The notes below the pieces were generated by a model, which saw only the letters and a program-made list of their open reading frames with translations, had not been told where the DNA came from and did no database searches. The translations under genes and the position numbers were made by a program. This document shows, one piece after another, positions 17,748 to 26,277 of a stretch of DNA of 64,000 nucleotides. The DNA is from DATLWN01 sp963764315 (GTDB lineage Bacteria; Pseudomonadota; Zetaproteobacteria; Mariprofundales; Mariprofundaceae), in NCBI GenBank assembly GCA_963764315.1, contig CAVXSB010000002.1, positions 1-64,000 on the forward strand. The letters run 5' to 3'. Each line of letters starts with the position of its first letter. Position 1 is the first letter of the stretch.

Positions 17748-18101
17748 TTACTCGGCCAGGCCGGTAACGGTGTCGCGCTTGACGCGAACGCGCGTCCCCT
17801 CGGCGATCTCCACCTTGATCTCGTTGTCGGAGACATCGACGACGGTGCCGTAGATGCCGCCGGCGGTGACGATCTTGTCGCCCTTCTTCATGCCCGCCAC
17901 CATGTCCTTGTGCGCCTTCAGGCGCTTCTGCTGCGGACGGATGAGCAGGAAGTAGAACACCAGCATGATCAGCAGCAGCGGCGCCAGCTGCACGATGCCG
18001 GCTGCAGGGGAGGCTTCGGCGGCATGCGCGGTGGTGGCCGTACCCAGCAGCAGCGCGACGGCAGCGACGATGGTACGGATGCTCGAAATCGTTGGTTTCA
18101 T
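17748..18101 (-). CDS. yajC: preprotein translocase accessory subunit YajC
   Basis: A 117-residue single-pass inner-membrane protein associated with SecDF. The N-terminal part carries an extra signal-like hydrophobic stretch (IRTIVAAVALLLGT), followed by the canonical helix LLLIMLVFYFLLIRPQQKR and the cytosolic domain VAGMKKGDKIVTAGGIYG. The first ATG overlaps the tgt stop by 4 bases. The additional hydrophobic N-terminus means the mature topology is less certain; a short form starting nearer the canonical helix cannot be excluded. Confidence 0.95.
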   Translation of the reverse strand: MKPTISSIRTIVAAVALLLGTATTAHAAEASPAAGIVQLAPLLLIMLVFYFLLIRPQQKRLKAHKDMVAGMKKGDKIVTAGGIYGTVVDVSDNEIKVEIAEGTRVRVKRDTVTGLAE

Positions 18102-19258
18102 GATGAAAACTCCTCGTTGTGCGGTCGGGATTCAGGATCGCCGCCGCGATAGGTTTGTAGAAATTGATCGCGGAATTCCGGCCAGCTTCCCCTCTCCAGG
18201 GCCTCGCGGGCCCTGCGCATGAGGGCCGTATAGTAGTGAAGATTGTGCAATGTATTCAACCGCGAACTTAGGATCTCCTTGGCCATGTACAGATGACGCA
18301 GGTAGGCGCGCGAAAAATGGCGGCAGGCATAGCAGTCGCAATCGGCCATCAACGGGCGTCCATCCTCGGTGAAACGCGCCTGTTTGATATGCACGATGCC
18401 ATGGTCGGTGAACAGGGTGCCGTTGCGGGCATTGCGGCTGGGCATGACGCAATCGAACATGTCGATGCCGCGGTCGATACCCTCGATCAGATCGTCCGGG
18501 GTACCCACACCCATGACATAGCGGGGTTTGGCGGCCGGCAGGTGCGGGGCCAGGGCATCGAGCATGGCCATCATCTCTGGCTTCGGCTCGCCGACGGACA
18601 GCCCGCCGATGGCGATGCCCTCGAAATCGATGGCCGCGATCGCATCCAGACTCTCCAGGCGCAACTCGGGGTACATGCCGCCCTGCACGATGCCGAACAA
18701 CGCTTGGCGATCGTTCACGGGCATATGCTCGCGGCATTCGGCCGCCCAGCGCATCGACATCTGCATCGAGGCGCGCGCCTCCTCCTCCGTGGCGGGATAG
18801 GGGGTGCATTCGTCGAAGGCCATGACGATATCGCTGCCCAGTTTGCGCTGGATGTCCATTGAATCCTTGGGCCCGAGGAAGACCTTCGCGCCGTCGATAT
18901 GCGAACGGAACCAGACGCCGTGCGCCTCGATCTTGCGCAAATCCCCCAGCGACCAGACCTGGAAGCCGCCGGAATCGGTCAGGATCGGCCCGTCCCAGGC
19001 CATGAAGCGGTGCAGTCCGCCCAGCTTTTCGATGATGTCGGCGCCCGGACGCAGCATCAGGTGATAGGTGTTGCCGAGAATGATCTGGGCGCCGATGTCG
19101 TCGGTGAGGTCTTCGGGTGTCAGGCTCTTGACTGTGGCCTGGGTGCCGACGGGCATGAACACCGGGGTCTCGACCACGCCGTGCGGCAGGCGCATGCGCC
19201 CGCGGCGGGCGAAGCCGCCCGGATCACGGTCGAGAATCTCAAAGCGCAGCGATGGCAT
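18098..19258 (-). CDS. tgt: queuine tRNA-ribosyltransferase
   Basis: A 386-residue bacterial tRNA-guanine transglycosylase that exchanges G34 for preQ1 in tRNAs with GUN anticodons. Seen: the general-base Asp in LTDSGGFQVWSLG, the nucleophile region DCVMPSRNARNGT, GGLSVGEPK, and a zinc site formed by CDCYACRHFSRAYLRHL. ATG 19258 matches the family N terminus (LRFEILDRDPGG). It is the first gene of the minus-strand operon that also includes queD four genes later, so both an early and the final base-exchange step of queuosine synthesis are co-encoded. Confidence 0.97.
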   Translation of the reverse strand: MPSLRFEILDRDPGGFARRGRMRLPHGVVETPVFMPVGTQATVKSLTPEDLTDDIGAQIILGNTYHLMLRPGADIIEKLGGLHRFMAWDGPILTDSGGFQVWSLGDLRKIEAHGVWFRSHIDGAKVFLGPKDSMDIQRKLGSDIVMAFDECTPYPATEEEARASMQMSMRWAAECREHMPVNDRQALFGIVQGGMYPELRLESLDAIAAIDFEGIAIGGLSVGEPKPEMMAMLDALAPHLPAAKPRYVMGVGTPDDLIEGIDRGIDMFDCVMPSRNARNGTLFTDHGIVHIKQARFTEDGRPLMADCDCYACRHFSRAYLRHLYMAKEILSSRLNTLHNLHYYTALMRRAREALERGSWPEFRDQFLQTYRGGDPESRPHNEEFSS

Positions 19259-19404
19259 GGCGGCGCAGCCTGCCGACAGAAGCCAGCAGCGGCAAGAATC
19301 ACCGTCGGTGGCGCCTGAATTGCTATGCCTCGGTTGTCCGTCTAATTTGATAGATATCAGATGGTGGATATGCGGAAAATGAACATCATGGAGGAGATTC
19401 GTTA

Positions 19405-20445
19405 ATGGTTAGACGCACCCCGCATCTGTACGCACAGGTTCTCGATCGCCTCGGGCAGGCGGAGGCGGCACTGGACATGCAGATGGCCTTCTCCGACCAG
19501 CTGCTTGCCACCATGCAGGCCCCCGTCGTGGTGCTCGATGAGCATGGCAACATCGTCTACGTCAACCCTTTCATGGAACAGCTGAGCGGCTACCGGCTTG
19601 CCGAGGTGATGGAGCGGAGCTGGTTTGCGATCTTCGTGCCCGAACGCGACCATCAGCGCCTCAAGGCGCCTTTTACCAAGGCTATCGGCGGCGTACAGGT
19701 CCATGCGAACATCAATGCCATCGTCACCAAGTCGGGGGAGGAGCGGCTGATCCGGTGGTCCGAGCATCCGCTGCCCGCCTGGGCGGGCAACGAGAACTGG
19801 CTGCTTGCCTCCGGCGTCGACATCACGGATCTGGCACGGGAGAGGCGGTCACTCCGGCACACGCAGCGCGACGAGCGGTACCTGCAGGAAACCATCGCCG
19901 CCATCTCCAATGCGGTGGAGGCCAGGGATCCGTATGCGGCCGGCCATCAAAAGCGGGTGGCGGAATTGGCGGTTGCCATCGGGCACAGGATGGGGCTGGC
20001 CGGGGAGGCCCTGCAGGGCCTGCGCCTGGGCGGCATGGTCCACAATATCGGCAAGCTGCAGGTGCCGGCGGAGATCCTGGCCAAGCCCGCAAGCCTGAAT
20101 GCCGCCGAGTACGCGCTCGTCAAACAGCATCCGACGGTCGGACATGGGATTCTGAAGGACATCCGTCTGCCGTGGCCGGTGGCCGAGATCGTCTACCAGC
20201 ACCATGAACGCCTGGATGGCTCCGGCTATCCCCAGGGGCTGAAGGGCGACCAGATTCGCCTGGAGGCGCGCATCATCGCCGTCGCCGACGTGGTGGAGGC
20301 GATGGGCTCGCACCGCGCCTACCGGGATGACATGGGGCTCGAGGCGGCGCTGGCCGAGATCAGCGAGCACAAGGGGGTGCGCTATGATGCCGGTGCCGTG
20401 GACGCCTGCCTGGGGGTGGTTGCCGATGGGTTTCGCTTCTGCTGA
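19405..20445 (+). CDS. PAS - HD-GYP protein with an HN instead of HD dyad
   Basis: A 346-residue soluble sensor: PAS domain (about 30-145; VVLDEHGNIVYVNPFMEQLSGY) followed by an HD-GYP domain (about 165-335). HD-GYP domains hydrolyse cyclic di-GMP. The domain keeps the first His in AGHQKRVAELA, the later QHP, QHHERLDGSGYPQGL and ARIIAVADVVEAM. The metal-binding HD dyad, however, reads VHNIGKL, i.e. His213-Asn214 in place of His-Asp. Loss of that Asp would be expected to weaken or abolish phosphodiesterase activity. GGAGGAGA is placed before ATG 19405. The next gene encodes a larger HD-GYP protein with an intact HD, of which this looks like a shorter paralogue. Confidence 0.9.
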   Translation: MVRRTPHLYAQVLDRLGQAEAALDMQMAFSDQLLATMQAPVVVLDEHGNIVYVNPFMEQLSGYRLAEVMERSWFAIFVPERDHQRLKAPFTKAIGGVQVHANINAIVTKSGEERLIRWSEHPLPAWAGNENWLLASGVDITDLARERRSLRHTQRDERYLQETIAAISNAVEARDPYAAGHQKRVAELAVAIGHRMGLAGEALQGLRLGGMVHNIGKLQVPAEILAKPASLNAAEYALVKQHPTVGHGILKDIRLPWPVAEIVYQHHERLDGSGYPQGLKGDQIRLEARIIAVADVVEAMGSHRAYRDDMGLEAALAEISEHKGVRYDAGAVDACLGVVADGFRFC

Positions 20446-20549
20446 GGCGCGGCTTTTGAGGTTTTTCTGTTTCCGTGGATCGGAAGCCGGATGAATGCGT
20501 AAATGTGCCAGCGGCAGTCAGTATTCCGGCAACGGATGGGAGAGGCATC

Positions 20550-23500
20550 ATGCCTTCTAGCACGAGATTGAGGCGCGTATCCTGGCTGCTGGCCGGCCTG
20601 TCCTTGCTGTTCGTCATGGTTTGGCAGGCACCGGCCTTCTATTCGGTACAGAACTTGGCCTCCTATCTGTCGCTGCATATGGCTGCCGAAACGTTTTCGA
20701 TCGTCGTGTCGATGCTGGTGTTCGGTATCGCATGGAATGCCTACAGTCGGGAGCGGGCGGGCAATGTCATGATCCTTGCCTGTGCGTTATGCGCTGTCGG
20801 CCTGATCGACTTTGCCCATATGCTCTCCTACAAGGGCATGCCGGTCTTCATCACCCCTGGCAGCGAGGAAAAGGCCATCAATTTCTGGTTGTCGGCACGT
20901 TTTCTCGCGGCCCTGACGCTGCTGGTGGTGGCGTTTCGGGACTGGCGGCCGCTGGCCGACCCGCGAAGCCGCTATGCCCTGCTCGTTGGTATGCTCGCCG
21001 TAGCGCTGGTGATGATCTGGTTGGGGCTTTTCCACCCCGGCCTGTGGCCGCACACCTTCTTGTCCGGACAGGGACTGACGCCCTTCAAGATCGAGTCCGA
21101 AGATGTGATCGTGGGTATCCTGATGGTGCCTGCCGTACGATTTTACCAGCTGGCACGCCAACCCCAGTCCTTCGATGCCACCAGCCTGTTTGCCGCGACG
21201 TTTCTCACCATTCTGAGCGAGCTGAGCTTTACGCTTTATTCCGATGTCGCGGATGTATTCAACCTGCTCGGTCATCTGTACAAGATCCTGGCCTACGCCT
21301 TCATCTACCGGGCCGTGTTTGTTGCCAGTGTGCGCGAGCCATTTCAGAGGCTCGACGCCGAGTTGGCCGAGAATCGCCGGATTGCCAAGGCCCTGCGTAG
21401 TTCCGAGGCATTACTGCATTCCATCGTCGAACATATGCCAGCCATGGTGTTTCTGAAGTCGGCGGATGGGCTGCGGTTCGAGCTGTTCAATCGGGCCGGC
21501 GAACAGCTGCTCGGATATGATCGCCGTGATCTGCTGGGCAAGAACGATGCAGACATCTTTCCCGCCGGTCAGGCAGATGCCTTTATGCAGGCCGATCGCA
21601 CCGTGCTGGCAGATCATCGGGTGCTGGATCTTCCCGAAGAGCCGATCAAGTCGGCCGATGGCAGCCAGAAGTGGCTGCATACGCTCAAGACCGGCCTCTA
21701 TGACGCGGATGGGAAACCCACGCATCTGCTCGGTATTTCTCTTGATATCTCCGAGCAGAAACGGATCGCGCAGGCACTGGCGGAAAGCGATTATCGATTC
21801 AGCCAGCTGTTTGAGAACATGCCCGAGGCCTTCGCGGTGCATGAGATCATATGCGACGATGGTGGAAACCCAGTCGATTACCGGTTTCTCGAGGTCAATC
21901 CGGCCTTCGAAACGTTGACCGGCATCCCAGCGGATGGCCTGATCGGCAAGGCCGTTCTCGAGGTTTTGCCCGGTACGGAGGCCTACTGGATCGAAACCTA
22001 CGGCAAGGTCGCGCTGACCGGCGAGCCGGTCGCCTTCCAGAATTATGCTCAGGCGCTTGATCGCTATTACGATGTCCGGGCCTTTTGCCCGAGGGAGGGG
22101 CAGTTCGCGACGATCTTCCGCGACGTGACAGATCAGGTAAACACCGAGCGCGAGCTGGCGCGGAATGAGGAAAAGTATCGTAGGCTAGTGGAGAACTCCC
22201 CGGGTATCATCTACGAGTATGGGATCAAGCGGGGCGGCATGTACTACTCGTCGCAGGTGTCCGACATCCTCGGATATCCACCGGAAAGCCTCTATACGGA
22301 CCCGTTCCTGTGGCAGCGCTCCATCCATCCCGACGATGTGTCCGGCATTGAGGCCTTGCTGAGTGGGCTGCACAGCGGCAGCAGCTTTAACCTGGAATAT
22401 CGGATCAGGGGTGCGCAGGGTGATTGGATATGGTTGCATGACCGTTCCATTGGCGTTCGTGATGAATCCGGAGAACTCATCGTTACCGGCTTGGCTGTCG
22501 ACATCACCGAGCTCAAGCGCACGCAGACCGCGCTCGAACATGCTAACCGGGCATTGATGACATTGAGCGCGGTCAACCGTGAGCTGATGCATACGGTTGA
22601 TGAGGTCGTGCTGATGGGGGCCATCGCTACGGCCATCGTCGAACAGGGCGGCTACCGCATGGCCTGGGTGGGCTATGCGCGGGACAATGCTGACAAGGAT
22701 GTGGAGGTGGTGGCCGATGCCGGCGTGCCGAAGGCGCTGATGGATGTGCTCCGGCCGGGATGGGGCGAGGATGTGCGCGCATCGGGCCCGACCGGACGCG
22801 CCATACGCACCGGCAAGACGCAACGCTCACAAAACCTCGCCGACGAGCCGGATCGCCCCTGGAAGGAGGCACTGCGAGAGTCGGGGTGTGTTTCCAGCGT
22901 TGCCCTGCCCTTGAAGGCACGGTCAGGCAGGGTGTTCGGTGTGCTTCATGTCTATAGCGGGGAGCTCGATGCCTTTACCGACAAGGAGACGGCCTTGCTG
23001 GAGGAGATGGCCGGCGATCTCGCGTTCGGCGTCGATGCGTTGCGCGTGCGCCTGGAACGCGACGAGGCCATGAGGCTCAACGAACAGCACCTGGCCCAGC
23101 TGCGCCTGAATCTGGAGGAGACCATTACCGCCATCTCCAAGGCTGTGGAGGCGCGGGATCCTTATACGGCTGGCCATCAGCGGCGCGTGGCGGAACTGGC
23201 CGTGGCTATCGGCCGGCGTATGGGACTGGACGAGGAGACCCTGCAGGGCGTGCACATGGGGGGTACGATCCACGATGTCGGTAAGATCAATATCCCGGCG
23301 GAGATCCTGAGCAAGCCGGATCGCCTCAGTGAGATTGAAGCGAAACTGGTGCAGCAGCATCCGCAGGTCGGTTATGAGATCCTGAAGGATATCGATTTCC
23401 CTTGGCCGGTGGCCGAGATCGCGCATCAGCACCACGAACGCTTCGACGGTTCCGGCTATCCGCAGGGTCTGAAGGGCGAGCAGATCTGCCTGGAAGCGAG

Positions 23501-23675
23501 GATCGTCGCCGTTGCCGATGTGGTGGAGGCGATGAGCTCGCACCGCCCATACCGGGCAGGGCTGGGAATCGAGGCCGCCCTTGCCGAGATCGGCAAGCAC
23601 AAGGGGACGCTTTACGATGCCGGTGCCGTGGACGCCTGCCTGGCGGTGTTTGCCGACGGCTTCCTTTTCCACTGA
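20550..23675 (+). CDS. MASE3 - PAS x3 - GAF - HD-GYP sensor, predicted c-di-GMP phosphodiesterase
   Basis: A 1041-residue membrane sensor. The N-terminal MASE3 domain (about 10-240) has several hydrophobic helices and the conserved DFAHMLSYKGMPVF and KAINFWLSARF. Then come three PAS domains (about 285-405, 410-527, 537-657), a GAF-type cassette (about 663-837) with GGYRMAWVGYARDN, and an HD-GYP domain with intact His908-Asp909 (TIHDVGKI) and Gly969-Tyr-Pro (FDGSGYPQGL). It is expected to sense a membrane or cytosolic signal and hydrolyse c-di-GMP. ATG 20550 follows GGGAGAGG; the frame is open 75 bp further upstream from GTG 20475, but without homology there. Confidence 0.92.
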   Translation: MPSSTRLRRVSWLLAGLSLLFVMVWQAPAFYSVQNLASYLSLHMAAETFSIVVSMLVFGIAWNAYSRERAGNVMILACALCAVGLIDFAHMLSYKGMPVFITPGSEEKAINFWLSARFLAALTLLVVAFRDWRPLADPRSRYALLVGMLAVALVMIWLGLFHPGLWPHTFLSGQGLTPFKIESEDVIVGILMVPAVRFYQLARQPQSFDATSLFAATFLTILSELSFTLYSDVADVFNLLGHLYKILAYAFIYRAVFVASVREPFQRLDAELAENRRIAKALRSSEALLHSIVEHMPAMVFLKSADGLRFELFNRAGEQLLGYDRRDLLGKNDADIFPAGQADAFMQADRTVLADHRVLDLPEEPIKSADGSQKWLHTLKTGLYDADGKPTHLLGISLDISEQKRIAQALAESDYRFSQLFENMPEAFAVHEIICDDGGNPVDYRFLEVNPAFETLTGIPADGLIGKAVLEVLPGTEAYWIETYGKVALTGEPVAFQNYAQALDRYYDVRAFCPREGQFATIFRDVTDQVNTERELARNEEKYRRLVENSPGIIYEYGIKRGGMYYSSQVSDILGYPPESLYTDPFLWQRSIHPDDVSGIEALLSGLHSGSSFNLEYRIRGAQGDWIWLHDRSIGVRDESGELIVTGLAVDITELKRTQTALEHANRALMTLSAVNRELMHTVDEVVLMGAIATAIVEQGGYRMAWVGYARDNADKDVEVVADAGVPKALMDVLRPGWGEDVRASGPTGRAIRTGKTQRSQNLADEPDRPWKEALRESGCVSSVALPLKARSGRVFGVLHVYSGELDAFTDKETALLEEMAGDLAFGVDALRVRLERDEAMRLNEQHLAQLRLNLEETITAISKAVEARDPYTAGHQRRVAELAVAIGRRMGLDEETLQGVHMGGTIHDVGKINIPAEILSKPDRLSEIEAKLVQQHPQVGYEILKDIDFPWPVAEIAHQHHERFDGSGYPQGLKGEQICLEARIVAVADVVEAMSSHRPYRAGLGIEAALAEIGKHKGTLYDAGAVDACLAVFADGFLFH

Positions 23676-23682
23676 GGCGCAG

Positions 23683-23699
23683 GGCCTGACCGACAGGCC
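23683..23699. terminator. hairpin between convergent genes
   Basis: GGCCTG and CAGGCC are separated by ACCGA, just after the HD-GYP stop and before the end of the convergent kinase gene. A short T-containing stretch follows (AATGTTTAG) but no strong T run, so this is a weak factor-independent terminator candidate serving one or both genes. Confidence 0.35.
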
Positions 23700-23750
23700 A
23701 ATGTTTAGCGGACTCATGGCTGGCCATGGGGCGGATGAGGCGCTGTAGGC

Positions 23751-24689
23751 TCAGGCCTCCAGGGCCAGGGCGGCGGCGCCCAACAACCCTGCATCGTCGC
23801 CCAGCGTCGAGTGCAGCACCCGGATCTGGCCGCGCTGCGGCGGGATCACGCGCTGCTCCATGCGTTCGACGAGCGAAGGATACAGCCATTCCCAGGCCTG
23901 ACTCAGGCCGCCGCCGACGGTGACGGTACGGATGTCGAGCAGTCGCGCTGCCTCGGCGATGGCTTGGCCTAGGTAGGCCCCGGCCTCCGTGAGCACCTGC
24001 TGGGCCAGGGCCTCGCCCGAACCGGCACGCTCGTGGATCTCGATCGGCGTCACCCAGTCCCGACCCGCAGCCTTGGCATAGCGGGCGGCGACGGCGGTGG
24101 CGGAGGCATAGGTTTCCAGGCAGCCGCGGCCGCCGCAGCCGCAGGGGCGGGCCCCGGCGTCTTCGGGATCGACGACGCGCATATGGCCGATCTCCATCGA
24201 CATGCCTCCCTCGCCGGCATAGGGGGCGCCGTCGATGACGGCACCGCCGCCCACACCCGTGCCCAGCGTGATGTGCATCAGATGCGAAAGCCCCTTGCCC
24301 GCCCCGAAGCGGGCCTCCCCGAGGCAGGCCATCAGCGCGTCATTCTGGGCGGCCACCGGCAACTCGAGGCGCTTGGAGAGAAGCTCGGCCAGGGGAAAAT
24401 CGACGAGGCCTGGCACGTTCGGGGAGGCGGCGAGCACGCCACTGTGGGCGCGGAAGAAGCCGGGGAAGCCGACACCGATGCCGATCGCATCCGGAGCCTC
24501 GTCCAGCAGTGGCCGGAAGGCCGTCTCCAGCACCTCAAGCACCTGCCGAGCGGCCTCATCCGGGGAGGAGGCCTGCAGCTGCGACAGCTCGGCCTGCTGG
24601 CGATGGCGGGTATGGATGGTCCCCGCATCGTCGACGACGGCGACGCGGATATTGGTGCCTCCGACATCGGCGGCCAGCACGCGGCTCAT
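23751..24689 (-). CDS. ROK family glucokinase / sugar kinase
   Basis: A 312-residue ROK protein without an N-terminal DNA-binding domain, so a kinase rather than a NagC-type repressor. Visible: phosphate-binding AADVGGTNIRVAVVD, AQNDALMACLGE with the catalytic Asp, LGTGVGGGAVIDG, and the ROK zinc motif GHMRVVDPEDAGARPCGCGG with CGCGGRGCLE. It probably phosphorylates glucose or a related hexose. ATG 24689 overlaps the glgA stop by 4 bases (ATGA), so it is the second gene of a glgA-kinase operon, and pgi lies divergently upstream, which supports a glucose-6-phosphate role. Confidence 0.9.
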   Translation of the reverse strand: MSRVLAADVGGTNIRVAVVDDAGTIHTRHRQQAELSQLQASSPDEAARQVLEVLETAFRPLLDEAPDAIGIGVGFPGFFRAHSGVLAASPNVPGLVDFPLAELLSKRLELPVAAQNDALMACLGEARFGAGKGLSHLMHITLGTGVGGGAVIDGAPYAGEGGMSMEIGHMRVVDPEDAGARPCGCGGRGCLETYASATAVAARYAKAAGRDWVTPIEIHERAGSGEALAQQVLTEAGAYLGQAIAEAARLLDIRTVTVGGGLSQAWEWLYPSLVERMEQRVIPPQRGQIRVLHSTLGDDAGLLGAAALALEA

Positions 24690-26137
24690 GGTAGGGCCTC
24701 GTATAGTTCGGCATAGGCGCGGGCGGAGGCGTCCCACGACGAATCACGGCGCATGGCGCGGGCGCGCAGCGGGCTCCAGGCCGGGGCATGGCGGTAGAGG
24801 TCCACGGCCCGCTCCACGGCATGAGCGAGCGCCGCGTGGCTTGGCTCGCTGAAGCTGAAGCCGGTGGACTGTTTTCGCTGTGCATCGTAGTCGTGCACGG
24901 TGTCGATCAGGCCACCGGTAGCGCGCACGACCGGCACCGATCCGTAACGCATGGCCATCAGCTGGCTCAGCCCGCAGGGCTCGAAGCGGGAAGGCATCAG
25001 GAAGATATCGCTGCCGGCGTAGACGCGCCGGGCTAGAGCCTCATCGAAGCCGTTGAAGAAATGCACCTGCCCATGGTGGAGATCTGCCAGTTCGCGCAGT
25101 GCCGCCTCGTAATGCGGCTCGCCGGAGCCTAGGAACACCAGCTGATGACCCTGCTGCACCCATTCGGGCACGCAGGGCAGCAGCAGGTCCAGGCCCTTCT
25201 GCTCGGCCAGGCGCGAGATCATGGCCAGCACCGGCGTGCGCGCCGATGCCGCCAGGCCAAGATCTCGCTGCAGCACCTGCTTGCATTTGGCCTTACCTGC
25301 GGCCTGGCCGGCCTGGAAGTGGGCGGGAAGCGCCGGGTCGTCGGCCGGGTTCCAGGCCACGGTGTCCAGGCCGTTGACGATGCCCGACAGCTTGTGCTGG
25401 TGACGGGCCAGAAAGCCTTCGAGGTGCCAGCCGTAGGCCGGGGTCAGAATCTCCTCGGCATAGCTGGGGCTGACCGTGGTGATGTGGTCGGCCATCATGA
25501 TGCCGGCCTTCATGCAGTTGATCTGGCCGTAGAATTCGTAGCCCTCCGGGTGGAAATGCTCGGGCGGCAGCCCCACCTGGGCGATCTGCGTCGCCGGGAA
25601 GATGCCCTGGTAGGCCAGGTTGTGAATCGTGAACACGGTGGCGGCACCGGCGACGGCGACATGGTTCTGGTACTGGGTCTTCAACAGCAGTGGCAGCAGT
25701 GCAGCCTGCCAATCGTGGCAGTGGAACAGGTCGACGGGGTTTTCCAGCAGTGCCGCGGCCTCGATGGCGGCGCGGGTGAACAGCGCGTAGCGCAGCAGGT
25801 TGTCCTCGTAGGCGCCGCCCGGCGGCCCGTACAGGCCGTCGCGGTCGAACAGCTCGTCCTGCTCGACGAGGATGAAGCGCTGGCCATCCACCGCGATATC
25901 GTGCAGCGGTACGGTCCGCTCGACACCGCCGATCCACAGGGACACGATCCAGCGGGCCGTGTCCGGCACGATGCCGGCAGCCCCCAGCTGCCGCCGGTGG
26001 TAGGGCAGCACCACCGTCACCTCGTGGCCGAGCGCGCGCAGGGCTGCGGGCAGCGAACCGACGACATCGGCCAGCCCCCCGGTCTTGGCGAGCGGTGCCG
26101 CTTCCGAGGCGACGAAGACGATGTGGCGCTTGGACAT
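24686..26137 (-). CDS. glgA: glycogen synthase (ADP-glucose)
   Basis: A 483-residue GT5-family glycosyltransferase that elongates alpha-1,4-glucan from ADP-glucose. The N-terminal ADP-glucose-binding motif is APLAKTGGLADVVGSLP; the C-terminal nucleotide-binding half has LAMISRLAEQKGLDLLLP and LMPSRFEPCGLSQLMAMRYG with the conserved catalytic Glu. The chosen start, ATG 26137, follows GGGAA at 6 bases; in-frame ATGs at 26143 and 26149 are alternatives. It is transcribed divergently from pgi with a gap of about 140 bp that must contain both promoters. No glgB or glgC is in the window. Confidence 0.95.
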   Translation of the reverse strand: MSKRHIVFVASEAAPLAKTGGLADVVGSLPAALRALGHEVTVVLPYHRRQLGAAGIVPDTARWIVSLWIGGVERTVPLHDIAVDGQRFILVEQDELFDRDGLYGPPGGAYEDNLLRYALFTRAAIEAAALLENPVDLFHCHDWQAALLPLLLKTQYQNHVAVAGAATVFTIHNLAYQGIFPATQIAQVGLPPEHFHPEGYEFYGQINCMKAGIMMADHITTVSPSYAEEILTPAYGWHLEGFLARHQHKLSGIVNGLDTVAWNPADDPALPAHFQAGQAAGKAKCKQVLQRDLGLAASARTPVLAMISRLAEQKGLDLLLPCVPEWVQQGHQLVFLGSGEPHYEAALRELADLHHGQVHFFNGFDEALARRVYAGSDIFLMPSRFEPCGLSQLMAMRYGSVPVVRATGGLIDTVHDYDAQRKQSTGFSFSEPSHAALAHAVERAVDLYRHAPAWSPLRARAMRRDSSWDASARAYAELYEALP

Positions 26138-26277
26138 GATCATTCCCATGCCGCCCATTCTAGCCCAAGCGATCCGAAACCCAATGCCCGGTCTTTCGAG
26201 GGCTATTGTCATGCGCAGCACGCCTCACCTACACTCGGCGCCGAGCCGGCAGCCCGTATGCGGCGAGGAGGTGGACG

